A stretch of 16,788 nt of DNA from JAJRZX01 sp964407495 (GCA_964407495.1 CAYOVP010000041.1:1-16788), one strand, 5' to 3'. Counted from the first letter of the stretch, positions 1 through 6,888 are shown. Made by a program: numbers and translations. The notes: generated by a model from the letters alone, not told the origin.

Positions 1-180
1 TGTGTTTATGACGAGGAGGAGGATAGAGGGGGGTTTGGGGTGTGTGGGGGGGGTTGGGAGATGTGTAGAGGGAGGGGGCGGGGGGGGGGGAAGGGGGCAA
101 GAGGGCAACGGGGCAAGGGGACAACGGGGGAGGGGGCAGGAGTGGCAACAGGGAAGAGGGGCTAAGGGGCCGTCAGGCCT
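1..180. repeat. G-rich low-complexity tract
   Basis: The plus strand here is overwhelmingly guanine, with runs of 5 to more than 10 G between about 25 and 95. These are followed by irregular GGGCAA/GGGACAAC-like units to about 165. Reading frames stay open only because the composition is skewed; the translation is a glycine/arginine-rich string with no recognisable domain. Several G-runs close together could fold as G-quadruplexes. The tract sits at the window edge, so an assembly or sequencing artefact cannot be excluded. Confidence 0.6.
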
Positions 181-396
181 AAGGGGACATAGGTGGCATG
201 GAGTGCCGGGTCTACAGTGCCTCAGAAGAAGCCAAGGCCCTCTTTATCAGTAATATGCAGGAAAAAGCGCGGCCAGCCTCGTCTCTGCTCCATCATCATT
301 ATAAGACAGGCTACCTCAATATCTTTACTCAAGATACATACCTGGACATTTCTTGACGAGTGGCCGGGTTTTTTTATGGCCTGAACCAGTAAGATC
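181..396. other. Gene-poor stretch before rimI
   Basis: No recognisable gene. The only protein-like string is a 52-codon plus-strand frame at 198-356 (starts MECRVYSASEEAK, ends TYLDIS). It has no homology that I recognise and only a poorly spaced ribosome site. It could be a gene fragment, a small unknown gene, or chance. A TTGACG at 354-359 followed by TATGGC at 376-381 is a weak promoter-like pair ahead of rimI. Confidence 0.3.
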
Positions 397-873
397 TTGC
401 AAATCAAGGAAGACAAGAAGACCTCTCAATATGTCCTCAGGCCAATGACCCCGGCAGACCTCGACGAGATCATGGCCATAGAGAGGGCCTCTTTTGCAAT
501 GCCATGGACAAGAGACCAGTTCGAGCGGGAGATAGAGAATCCTGTCTCTTATCCCTACACCCTCATGGTTATGGACGAGTCTGGAAAGATGAAACTGGGG
601 GCCTATATAATCTTCTGGATAGTCTACGACGAGGCACATATACTGGATATCGCCGTGCGCCCTGGCCTCAGACGAAGGGGGGTGGCAACGTGGCTCTTCG
701 AGCATGTACTCAAGATGCTGAAGGAGGCCTATGTGAGGGGAGTCTTCCTCGAGGTGCGAAGATCCAACTCTGCCGCCATCAATCTGTACAAGAAGTTCGG
801 CTTCAGGGAGACCTATGAGCGCAAGAAGTACTATGGCGACGAGGACGCACTCGTCATGACGCTCGTCTTCTGA
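397..873 (+). CDS. rimI: RimI-type ribosomal protein N-acetyltransferase
   Basis: GNAT acetyltransferase of 158 residues that transfers acetyl from acetyl-CoA, in the RimI group (N-terminal alanine of ribosomal protein S18 in E. coli). Visible family marks are the N-terminal strand YVLRPMTPADLDEI, the acetyl-CoA pyrophosphate loop RRRGVA at about 92-97, LEVRRSNSAAINLYKKFGF-type helix and strand at about 118-136, and KYYGDEDALVM near the C terminus. Start: a TTG at 397 is chosen because an in-frame TGA lies just upstream at 382. The next in-frame ATG (residue 17) would delete the first beta strand. The ribosome site before this TTG is weak. It is the first gene of a run with pyrK and pyrD, separated from pyrK by 23 bases. 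The RimI label is strong at family level, but the exact substrate is inferred. Confidence 0.88.
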   Translation: MQIKEDKKTSQYVLRPMTPADLDEIMAIERASFAMPWTRDQFEREIENPVSYPYTLMVMDESGKMKLGAYIIFWIVYDEAHILDIAVRPGLRRRGVATWLFEHVLKMLKEAYVRGVFLEVRRSNSAAINLYKKFGFRETYERKKYYGDEDALVMTLVF

Positions 874-896
874 GCAGACCGGAGCGAAACGAGAAG

Positions 897-1751
897 ATGG
901 GAACAGTACTTACCGAGAGGGCCACGGTCCTCTATAACGAAAAGACTCCAAGCGGTGCTTACAGGCTCGGCCTGCGCATGAAGGCCGATGGGGTAGTGGC
1001 CGGCCACTTCTACATGCTCCGTACTCTCCACGGCTTAGACCCCCTTCTGAATCGCCCACTTGGGGCCTACAGGGTCCTGGACAGGGACGGCAAGGTCATT
1101 ACGAGACCCTTGGCCCCGGGGGCAGGCAGTACGCCCAGGCCGGGTTTTTCCGGCGAGGGAGTGGAGTTTCTCTATAACGTCGTTGGAAAGGGCACCAGAC
1201 TCCTTGCTGAGAAAAAAGAAGGCGATGAGATGAGTCTCCTCGGCCCCCTTGGAAGGGGATTCCCCCTGCCAAGTGGCATGGAACCAGATAAGGTCATAAT
1301 GGTGGGCGGGGGCATAGGCATAGTGCCCTTCTATCTCTTTGCCGCGGCACTCGGCACGGGTCTCTTTCTCTTTGGCGCAAGGGGAAGAGAGGAGGCGACC
1401 ATTGCCGAAGACTTCAGAGGACTCGGCTGCGAGGTAAGGATCTCCACAGAAGACGGCACGCTTGGTGAGAAGGGCCTTGTGACCGGGATGCTCGAACGAG
1501 AGATAAGGCCCCAATCCCTCGTATACTCCTGTGGACCCCCTGCCATGCTTAGAGCCGTTGCCGCCATTGCTCGGGAGGCTGGCGCAAGGTGTTACGTATC
1601 GCTCGAGAGGACAATGGCCTGCGGAATCGGTGTCTGCCTCGGTTGCGCCGTGAAGACCAGGCGCAGAGACTCAGGTACATACAGTATGGTCTGCTCCGAG
1701 GGCCCTGTATTCAACGCCCTTGATATCGACTGGGAAGACTTGGTGTTATGA
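897..1751 (+). CDS. pyrK: Dihydroorotate dehydrogenase B, electron transfer subunit PyrK
   Basis: FAD and [2Fe-2S] subunit that passes electrons from dihydroorotate oxidation in PyrD to NAD+. 284 residues. Domains in order: a ferredoxin-reductase-like FAD barrel with RPLGAYRV at 53-60 and VVGKGT at 95-100, a nucleotide-binding fold with GGGIGIVP at 137-144 and CGPP at 212-215, then the cysteine cluster C242-x4-C247-x2-C250-x15-C266 typical of the PyrK [2Fe-2S] site. The last gap is about one residue longer than the x14 I recall for the lactococcal protein. The segment between the RPLG motif and VVGKGT (about 61-94) looks longer than usual, with a Pro/Gly-rich insertion. The ATG at 897 is preceded by GGAG at 881. 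The stop overlaps the pyrD start by four bases (ATGA), so the two subunits are translationally coupled. Confidence 0.95.
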   Translation: MGTVLTERATVLYNEKTPSGAYRLGLRMKADGVVAGHFYMLRTLHGLDPLLNRPLGAYRVLDRDGKVITRPLAPGAGSTPRPGFSGEGVEFLYNVVGKGTRLLAEKKEGDEMSLLGPLGRGFPLPSGMEPDKVIMVGGGIGIVPFYLFAAALGTGLFLFGARGREEATIAEDFRGLGCEVRISTEDGTLGEKGLVTGMLEREIRPQSLVYSCGPPAMLRAVAAIAREAGARCYVSLERTMACGIGVCLGCAVKTRRRDSGTYSMVCSEGPVFNALDIDWEDLVL

Positions 1752-2704
1752 AGAGCCAGAATGGGAATTCCATGCAGGGAGGCGCAAAAAAGCCCCATAT
1801 GGGCGTCGATATAGGCGGACTCCTCTTGAAGAACCCAGTGATGACGGCCTCGGGCACCTTTGGCTATGGCTTGGAGTTCGTGCCCTTCATGGATCTTGAG
1901 GCCCTTGGCGCCATTGTCGTAAAAGGACTCTCTCTCAGGCCACGCACGGGCAACCCTGCCCCGCGTATAGCCGAGACGCCTTGCGGCATGCTCAACGCCA
2001 TAGGCCTGCAGAACGTGGGGGTAGAGGCCTTCATAAAACACAAGGCACCGCTCCTCGAGGGCCTGGACACGCACGTAATAGCCAATATCTTCGGCGAGAC
2101 CCTCGAAGAATACGCCGAGGTCGCTTCAAGGCTCGAGGACTGCCCTGTGGTAAAGGCCGTGGAGATAAACATCTCCTGTCCAAATGTAAAACGCGGCGGC
2201 ATGGTCTTTGGTACAGACCCCGTAGAGGCGGCAAGGGTGGTGGCCGTGGTGCGAAAGGCCGTCACAAGGCTCCATGTCATGACCAAACTCTCGCCCAATG
2301 TGACGGATATCAAGACAATGGCAAGGGCCGTGGAAGAGGCGGGCACAGACTCCATATCCCTTATCAATACGCTGTCTGGCATGGCCATAGACGTGGAGCG
2401 CCGCCGTCCGCTCCTTGCAACCATCACGGGCGGGCTCTCAGGCCCCGCCATAAGGCCCGTTGCCGTGAGGATGGTCTGGGAGGCCGCACAGATTACGAGC
2501 GTGCCGCTCGTAGGCATCGGGGGGATCGCAACTGCCCGCGACGCACTGGAGTTCTTGATAGCCGGTGCAAGCGCTGTGCAGGTGGGTACCGCGAATTTCA
2601 TCAACCCGCGCACCGCTATACGCGTTCTGGAGGGCATGGAAGACTACCTCGCCCGCCACGGCAGGAGTTTGGACGACCTCATCGGCTCTCTGGAGACCAG
2701 TTGA
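1748..2704 (+). CDS. pyrD: Dihydroorotate dehydrogenase B, catalytic subunit PyrD
   Basis: Class 1B FMN enzyme that oxidises dihydroorotate to orotate, the fourth step of pyrimidine synthesis; works as a complex with PyrK. 318 residues, a TIM barrel. Seen in the sequence: NPVMTASGTFGYG near the N terminus, the FMN-contacting KGLSLRPRTGNP region, NISCPNVKRGG with the presumed catalytic base C144 (cysteine is typical of class 1), NTLSGMAID at 207-215, GIGGI at 256-260 and VQVGTANF for FMN phosphate. The chosen ATG overlaps the pyrK stop. Family members usually begin nearer residue 15-18, so the first residues are a non-conserved extension, and M9 or M18 remain possible starts. It is the last gene of the rimI-pyrK-pyrD run. 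Confidence 0.95.
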   Translation: MKSQNGNSMQGGAKKPHMGVDIGGLLLKNPVMTASGTFGYGLEFVPFMDLEALGAIVVKGLSLRPRTGNPAPRIAETPCGMLNAIGLQNVGVEAFIKHKAPLLEGLDTHVIANIFGETLEEYAEVASRLEDCPVVKAVEINISCPNVKRGGMVFGTDPVEAARVVAVVRKAVTRLHVMTKLSPNVTDIKTMARAVEEAGTDSISLINTLSGMAIDVERRRPLLATITGGLSGPAIRPVAVRMVWEAAQITSVPLVGIGGIATARDALEFLIAGASAVQVGTANFINPRTAIRVLEGMEDYLARHGRSLDDLIGSLETS

Positions 2705-2719
2705 GGCACTGTCTCTTTC

Positions 2720-2748
2720 TTGACATGAATCCCTTTTGAGGTTAAATT
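2720..2748 (+). promoter_or_regulatory. Consensus sigma70-type promoter
   Basis: TTGACA at 2720-2725, a 17-base spacer, then TAAATT at 2743-2748. It lies just after pyrD and about 300 bases before the CDGSH start, so it would produce a long leader or a separate small RNA beginning near 2755. Confidence 0.6.
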
Positions 2749-2754
2749 CTATAA

Positions 2755-2990
2755 CTGTCGCGAGGAGACTCCCTTCCTTGTAACTCTTCGACTGCCGGGC
2801 TGTAAGACCAGGGCCAATGGCCGGCCAGGGCCGGGAAACAGAACCCTTTTAAGGAACGTCTGGTTGATTCAGTCCTTCCAGCGCCGCGGGGACGCACCGC
2901 CATCTTTGAGAGCAGTACCTCGCCGCAAGTGTATGAGGGGGGAGGGAGGTGGGGGGGGGAGAAAGACAGCGCTTTTTCATACCCCCTTTC
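2755..2990 (+). ncRNA. Candidate structured leader or small RNA
   Basis: No coding signal is visible here. Transcription from the promoter at 2720-2748 would begin almost exactly at a hairpin, 2757-2792, whose arms GTCGCGAGGAG and CTCTTCGAC pair with a two-base bulge and one G-U. Further on are a 10-base palindrome TGGCCGGCCA, a long G-run at 2937-2959 and a hairpin ending in CCCCCTTT at 2986-2989 that could act as an attenuator or terminator. I recognise no known riboswitch or RNA family. Calling it a discrete RNA is inference. Confidence 0.25.
2937..2959 (+). other. Potential G-quadruplex in the CDGSH leader
   Basis: Runs of 6, 3, 2 and 9 guanines separated by single A, A and T bases, about 90 bases before the CDGSH start codon. 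Part of the last run is also used by the hairpin at 2954-2986, so the two structures would compete. Confidence 0.35.
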
Positions 2991-3024
2991 TGATAAAATC
3001 AGGGACGAATTATTCAGTTCGTCC
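2954..3024 (+). promoter_or_regulatory. Hairpin plus CTGA-N5-TCAG element, copy A
   Basis: A stem-loop at 2954-2986 (GGGGGGAGAAAG against CTTTTTC and CCCCC, loop ACAGCG) is followed by the near-palindrome CTGATAAAATCAG at 2990-3002 and GGGACGAATTA to 3012. The last part also opens a second perfect 7-bp stem, GGACGAA (3003-3009) with TTCGTCC (3018-3024). Copy B of the same arrangement lies upstream of mrp on the other strand (6889-6945). The run TGATAAAAT could also contain a -10 box. It ends about 10 bases before the CDGSH ribosome site, so it may control that gene. Confidence 0.45.
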
Positions 3025-3047
3025 TCAACAAGATAGGAGGCAGATAC

Positions 3048-3287
3048 ATGGCAGAGCCTGTAATATACGAGAAGAAACCCGTTGTCATGGAACTGGACGA
3101 AGGGACCTATTACTGGTGCAGTTGCGGGATGTCGGCAACACAGCCATTCTGTGACGGCTCCCACAAGAAGACAGGAGAGTTCGAGCCAGTGGAGTTCACC
3201 ATAGATGAGAAGCAGAAGGTCCCTCTCTGCAACTGCAAGAAGACGGCCACACCGCCGTACTGCGACGGAGCGCATAAGGATCTCTGA
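3048..3287 (+). CDS. Double CDGSH iron-sulfur protein
   Basis: 79-residue soluble protein with two CDGSH-type motifs, each expected to hold a [2Fe-2S] cluster with three Cys and one His. Motif 1: C24, C26, C35, H39 (CSCGMSATQPFCDGSH). Motif 2: C61, C63, C72, H76 (CNCKKTATPPYCDGAH), where Ala replaces the Ser of CDGSH. This is the small bacterial mitoNEET-like type with two tandem motifs and no membrane anchor. In this family the clusters serve redox or cluster-transfer roles; the partner here is unknown. An AGGAGG site at 3035-3040 sits 7 bases before the ATG. It has a long structured leader and is followed directly by a hairpin that starts in its stop codon. Confidence 0.92.
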   Translation: MAEPVIYEKKPVVMELDEGTYYWCSCGMSATQPFCDGSHKKTGEFEPVEFTIDEKQKVPLCNCKKTATPPYCDGAHKDL

Positions 3288-3312
3288 CAGGGGCAGGGTG
3301 TGAGGCCCCTGT
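3287..3312 (+). terminator. Stem-loop after the CDGSH gene
   Basis: Perfect 8-bp stem ACAGGGGC (3287-3294) with GCCCCTGT (3305-3312) around a 10-base loop. It lacks a U-run, so it could be a weak terminator or a 3'-end stabiliser. Confidence 0.35.
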
Positions 3313-3375
3313 AGTGTGACCCTATCATTATCGCTGTAGAATCATCGAGAGAACGAGAGCCATGGAGGTATGAGT

Positions 3376-3618
3376 ATGGCGGGGGAAATCGAGACCATGA
3401 CCTTTTTCAAGTCCCTGAAACACAGGAGCAGGATGGAGTTCTTCAGGCAGAACCCCCTGGTCCAGGTTGTCGTCTGGGCCACCATAATAGGTGTGCACGT
3501 CCTCGGCTTCTACCTCGACAACTTCGCAGGTTTTGTCATTGCCTTCTCGGTCTCCTGCGTTGCCTACTTCTGCAGTCCCTACGTGGTCACTCGGATTAAG
3601 GCCGGTAGCGGCCACTGA
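3376..3618 (+). CDS. Small two-helix membrane protein, unknown
   Basis: 80-residue protein that I do not recognise. A basic, amphipathic N-terminal part (FFKSLKHRSRMEFFRQNP) is followed by two hydrophobic segments, roughly 29-47 (LVQVVVWATIIGVHVLGFY) and 50-67 (FAGFVIAFSVSCVAYFC), and a short basic tail VTRIKAGSGH. The layout suggests an inner-membrane hairpin with both ends in the cytoplasm. Start choice: GGAGGT at 3364-3369 lies 6 bases before the ATG at 3376. The ATG at 3370 directly abuts that site and is less likely. It lies 88 bases after the CDGSH gene on the same strand and converges on the ClC gene 76 bases further on. No function can be assigned. Confidence 0.65.
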   Translation: MAGEIETMTFFKSLKHRSRMEFFRQNPLVQVVVWATIIGVHVLGFYLDNFAGFVIAFSVSCVAYFCSPYVVTRIKAGSGH

Positions 3619-3694
3619 GCCCGGGGTGCCTGCCCCATGCCTTGCACGCTTTCTTCATCACCTGTCTCTTACCATCATACCAGCCAACTCGATA

Positions 3695-5449
3695 CTACCT
3701 CCCGGCACCGGTCCTCTGCCGGCCCAGGGTCTCGTGTTTCAGGACCTTCTCGTTATAGGCCTGGAGCAGGGTGCTCTTCTTTAGCACGCCTATGACCTTC
3801 TTGGGGTCGTTTCTGCTCACCACCGGAAGCGTTGAAATTCGCTTCCCCTCGAAGACATGGAAGGCTGTCTCGAAGTTGTCGAAGGCCCCGATGGTCTCCA
3901 CATGGCGCGTCATTATCTCCCCAGCCACGACTATCTCCCGGAGTTCCGCCATCTCCTCCATGATTGGCTTGAGATCGCTTATGGAGAGCATTCCGACGAG
4001 TTCCTTGTCATCGTTGAATACAAGGAAGTGAGGGTACTTGCTTCCCTCCATGCGGTGTATCACCTCGCCAAGCGGCGTAGATTCGAGGATGCTCTCGAAG
4101 GACCGCTCCATGTAGTCGCCAACGCGCATGGAGCGGAGGATGTTTATGTGTCTGCCGCGAAGTAGCCTTATGCCCTTTTTCTTGAGTTTTTCCTCGTATA
4201 TGGAATGTCCTTCCAGGGTCTGGACTATGACGAGACTCGCTATGCAACTTGTCATGAGCGGAAGTATTATCTTGAAGTCATAGGTGAGTTCGAAGATGGT
4301 GAATATGGCAGTTATGGGCGCGAGCGTACTGCCTGCCACCACGGCCCCCATGCCCACGAGAGCATATGCCGGAGAGGGCGCCACTGTCCCTGGGAAGATG
4401 GTCTTGGCGATTATGCCAAAGGACCCGCCGAGCATGGAGCCCAGGACGAGCGATGGCGCCAGTATGCCCCCGGAGAGCCCGGAGCCAATGGAAAGACAGG
4501 TGGCGATGAGTTTGAAGACCATTATGGCGAGCATGAGTCCGATGGCCGCCTTTGCCGTAAAGACGAGGTGAACGGATTCGTATCCCACGCCGAGGACATG
4601 GGGCAGGTACAGGGCTATTAGCCCAACGCAGAGCCCGCCTATGGCCGGCCTGATGTACAGGGGTATCTTGAGGTGTGAGAAACCGTCTTCCACGAGAGAC
4701 CCGAGGCGGATAAAGGCTGTGGCAATGAGGCCTGCAAGGAGCCCCAGGACTATGTACAGAGGTATCTCCCAGTAACTTAGCAGAGAGTACTTCGGCACAT
4801 CGAAGGCAGGGAGTATGCCGAGGAAGTGATACGAGATGACCGTTGCCGTAATGGACGAGATGGCGATGTGAGAGAGGTATCCTACCTGGAAGTCAACGAG
4901 GATTATCTCCGCGGCAAAGAGCATGCCAGCCATGGGGGCGTTGAAGGTGGCGGCAATGCCCGCAGCGGCCCCGCAGGCCAGAAAGACACGCCGCCACTCC
5001 GTAGGTAGTCTTATTATCTGTGCAAGCGAAGAGCCTACGGAGGCGCCTATATGCACGATGGGCCCCTCCCTCCCAACGGAGGCCCCTGTGCCGATGGATA
5101 TGACGGTGGTAAGGGTCTTGAAGAGTGTAGTGCGGTGCCTGATGACACCCTCGTGGACTATGATGGTCTCTATCACCTCGGGCACACCGGCACCTCGTGT
5201 CTCTGGGGCGAGAAAGGCGATGATGGGCCCAACGAGGAGGCCGCCCAGGGCTGGTATGAAGAGCACCAGGTACCAGGGCATTGCAAGGGCCAGGTCGATT
5301 ATCTCTGACGAGTCGCCCCAGAAGAACTCCGTGGCACCGAAGAGGAGGTAGCGGAACCCCACGGCAAGGCACCCCGTAACCACGCCTATGAGAACGGCTA
5401 TGATGAGGAGGAAGACGATGTTGCCCTTGAGACGCTGAGCCCCTGACAT
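3695..5449 (-). CDS. ClC-family anion transporter/channel with CBS pair
   Basis: 584-residue ClC protein, about 430 residues of membrane domain plus a cytoplasmic CBS pair (about 445-505 and 511-570). Motifs: GAGVP at 86-90 (GSGIP in E. coli ClcA), GREGP at 126-130 with gating glutamate E128, GSGLSGGILAPS at 322-333, and Y418 in HSIYEEKL matching the inner-gate tyrosine. Two positions differ from the E. coli exchanger: the anion-binding serine is Ala (A87), and the internal proton glutamate (E203 in E. coli) aligns with Ile (I182, next to E181). In known members loss of that glutamate goes with loss of proton coupling, so a passive channel is possible; this is inference. CBS pairs commonly bind adenine nucleotides. 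GGAG precedes the ATG by about 7 bases. It is transcribed alone, behind the mrp terminator. Confidence 0.93.
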   Translation of the reverse strand: MSGAQRLKGNIVFLLIIAVLIGVVTGCLAVGFRYLLFGATEFFWGDSSEIIDLALAMPWYLVLFIPALGGLLVGPIIAFLAPETRGAGVPEVIETIIVHEGVIRHRTTLFKTLTTVISIGTGASVGREGPIVHIGASVGSSLAQIIRLPTEWRRVFLACGAAAGIAATFNAPMAGMLFAAEIILVDFQVGYLSHIAISSITATVISYHFLGILPAFDVPKYSLLSYWEIPLYIVLGLLAGLIATAFIRLGSLVEDGFSHLKIPLYIRPAIGGLCVGLIALYLPHVLGVGYESVHLVFTAKAAIGLMLAIMVFKLIATCLSIGSGLSGGILAPSLVLGSMLGGSFGIIAKTIFPGTVAPSPAYALVGMGAVVAGSTLAPITAIFTIFELTYDFKIILPLMTSCIASLVIVQTLEGHSIYEEKLKKKGIRLLRGRHINILRSMRVGDYMERSFESILESTPLGEVIHRMEGSKYPHFLVFNDDKELVGMLSISDLKPIMEEMAELREIVVAGEIMTRHVETIGAFDNFETAFHVFEGKRISTLPVVSRNDPKKVIGVLKKSTLLQAYNEKVLKHETLGRQRTGAGR

Positions 5450-5480
5450 TCAGCACTCCGGATTAGGGAAAAAAGGATTC

Positions 5481-5566
5481 CACCTTGGCCGGCGGTGGGC
5501 GCCTCTCACGCAGAAGGGCCTTGGCGCCCCTTCCCTGCATTGAGTGAGAAGTGCCGAGCCAAGGTG
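5481..5566. other. Nested inverted repeats upstream of the ClC gene
   Basis: An outer perfect 9-bp pair, CACCTTGGC (5481-5489) with GCCAAGGTG (5558-5566), encloses an inner 7-bp pair, GGGCGCC (5497-5503) with GGCGCCC (5523-5529). It lies in the 224-base gap between mrp and the ClC start and could be a leader structure of the ClC mRNA. I see no clear promoter in this gap. Confidence 0.35.
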
Positions 5567-5611
5567 TGGTGGTTTCAAGGCCTGCTCTCCCCTCCAGGAG
5601 GGGCTCTTCAC

Positions 5612-5647
5612 AAAAAAAGACCGGCCCCTCCTTCAGGGCCGGTCTTT
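5612..5647 (-). terminator. Rho-independent terminator of mrp
   Basis: Perfect 12-bp stem AAAGACCGGCCC (5616-5627) with GGGCCGGTCTTT (5636-5647), 8-base loop, followed on the minus strand by a run of seven T (5618-5612). It lies 26 bases past the mrp stop. A second small hairpin, CCCCTC/GAGGGG at 5589-5603, follows it. Confidence 0.9.
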
Positions 5648-5673
5648 CCCTTTCTCCGTAAGCCTGCCGTGCC

Positions 5674-6732
5674 CTACGTGAGGTCGAGAACGCTTACCCG
5701 GCCCGCTACCTTGCAGGCTATGTCATGAAACATCTCTGCCTGTGGCGACTCCGGGTCCATGGCCACTATGGGTGTGCCCCTGTCGCCGCCCTCGCGGGTC
5801 TTGAGATCAAGGGGGAGTTGACCGAGGAGCGGTACGTTGTACCTCTGGCTCGTCTTCTCTCCACCACCGTGGCTGAATATCTCCGACTTTTCACCGCACT
5901 TGGGGCAGACGAAGACGCTCATGTTCTCTATTATCCCTATTACAGGCACCTTTACCTCGGAGAACATCTTGATGGCTCGACGGGCATCGAGGAGCGCGAT
6001 GTCCTGGGGCGTGGTCACTATGACCGCTCCTGTGAGGGGTATGGTCTGAACAAGGGTGAGTTGAACGTCTCCCGTTCCCGGCGGCAGATCTATGACGAGA
6101 TAATCGAGTTCACCCCAGACAACGCCCGTCAGAAACTGCTTGATGAGTTGCATGACCAGGGGGCCCCGCCAGATGAGAGGCGTCTCCTCGTCGAGCATGA
6201 AGCCCACGGACATGAGTTTGACGCCGTGGTTCTCAAGGGGAATGAGTTTTTCGTCTTCTGTTGCGCCGGGGTTTTCGTGCACCCCCATCATTAGCGGGAT
6301 GCTGGGGCCGTATACGTCGGCATCGAGGAGCCCGACGCGCGAACCCGTGGCGGCAAGAGACAGGGCCAGGTTCACGGCCACCGTGGATTTACCTACTCCG
6401 CCCTTGCCGCTTGCAACGGCTATGGTATTGCGGATACCGGGAATTGGGGCCTTGTCAGGGATTTTCCTGGACTGGGGCACCTCTGCCCCGACCTCTACGT
6501 TGACCTCGCTCACCCCCTCTATGGCGAGGACAGCCTCGCGGGCCTGGGCCTCTAGTTCCTTCTTGAGGGGGCAGGCCATGGTGGTGAGGACCAGTCTGAA
6601 ACTCACGGTGGAGCCTTCTATATTTACGTCCCTTATCATGCCGAGGGAGACGAGGTCGCGGTTCAGATCTGGGTCCATGACAGTGCCAAGGGCACGCAGG
6701 ACAGTTTCTTCATTTAGATTGGTATCACTCAA
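5674..6732 (-). CDS. mrp: Mrp/ApbC (Nbp35-type) iron-sulfur carrier ATPase
   Basis: 352-residue cytoplasmic P-loop ATPase that binds and delivers [4Fe-4S] clusters to apoproteins. Order: a MIP18/DUF59 domain at about 8-85 with C54 in MACPLK, then the ParA/MinD-like domain with the deviant Walker A GKGGVGKS at 109-116, DADVYGPS at 137-144 and VIDLPPGTGD at 213-222. A CPKC pair, C276 and C279, is the expected bridging-cluster ligand at the dimer interface. Length and order are standard for bacterial Mrp fused to MIP18. The start is TTG at 6732, with AGAGGT at 6746-6741 on the coding strand 8 bases before it. Single gene with its own terminator. The leader contains hairpin GAGACC/GGTCTC at 6755-6776 and, further up, the element shared with the CDGSH leader. 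Confidence 0.95.
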   Translation of the reverse strand: MSDTNLNEETVLRALGTVMDPDLNRDLVSLGMIRDVNIEGSTVSFRLVLTTMACPLKKELEAQAREAVLAIEGVSEVNVEVGAEVPQSRKIPDKAPIPGIRNTIAVASGKGGVGKSTVAVNLALSLAATGSRVGLLDADVYGPSIPLMMGVHENPGATEDEKLIPLENHGVKLMSVGFMLDEETPLIWRGPLVMQLIKQFLTGVVWGELDYLVIDLPPGTGDVQLTLVQTIPLTGAVIVTTPQDIALLDARRAIKMFSEVKVPVIGIIENMSVFVCPKCGEKSEIFSHGGGEKTSQRYNVPLLGQLPLDLKTREGGDRGTPIVAMDPESPQAEMFHDIACKVAGRVSVLDLT

Positions 6733-6888
6733 TGTCTTGCACCTCTTTTATTGCGAGACCATGCCCGTCCGGTCTCTCTGCATGGCGGGCCTGGTTGCCC
6801 TGGTTATGGTCTGGCCGGGTCTCGATCACGGGCCTCTGGCATATATTGATAAGATGCAGAAGGGAGATTCACTTTAGGAACCTCTACT

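Noticed and set aside
2..253. An 83-codon glycine/arginine-rich frame at the window start
   Set aside because: It reflects the G-rich tract only; no ribosome site, no domain, and composition-driven.
1864..2637. A 257-codon minus-strand frame within pyrD
   Set aside because: Antisense shadow of a strongly conserved gene, with no recognisable domain.
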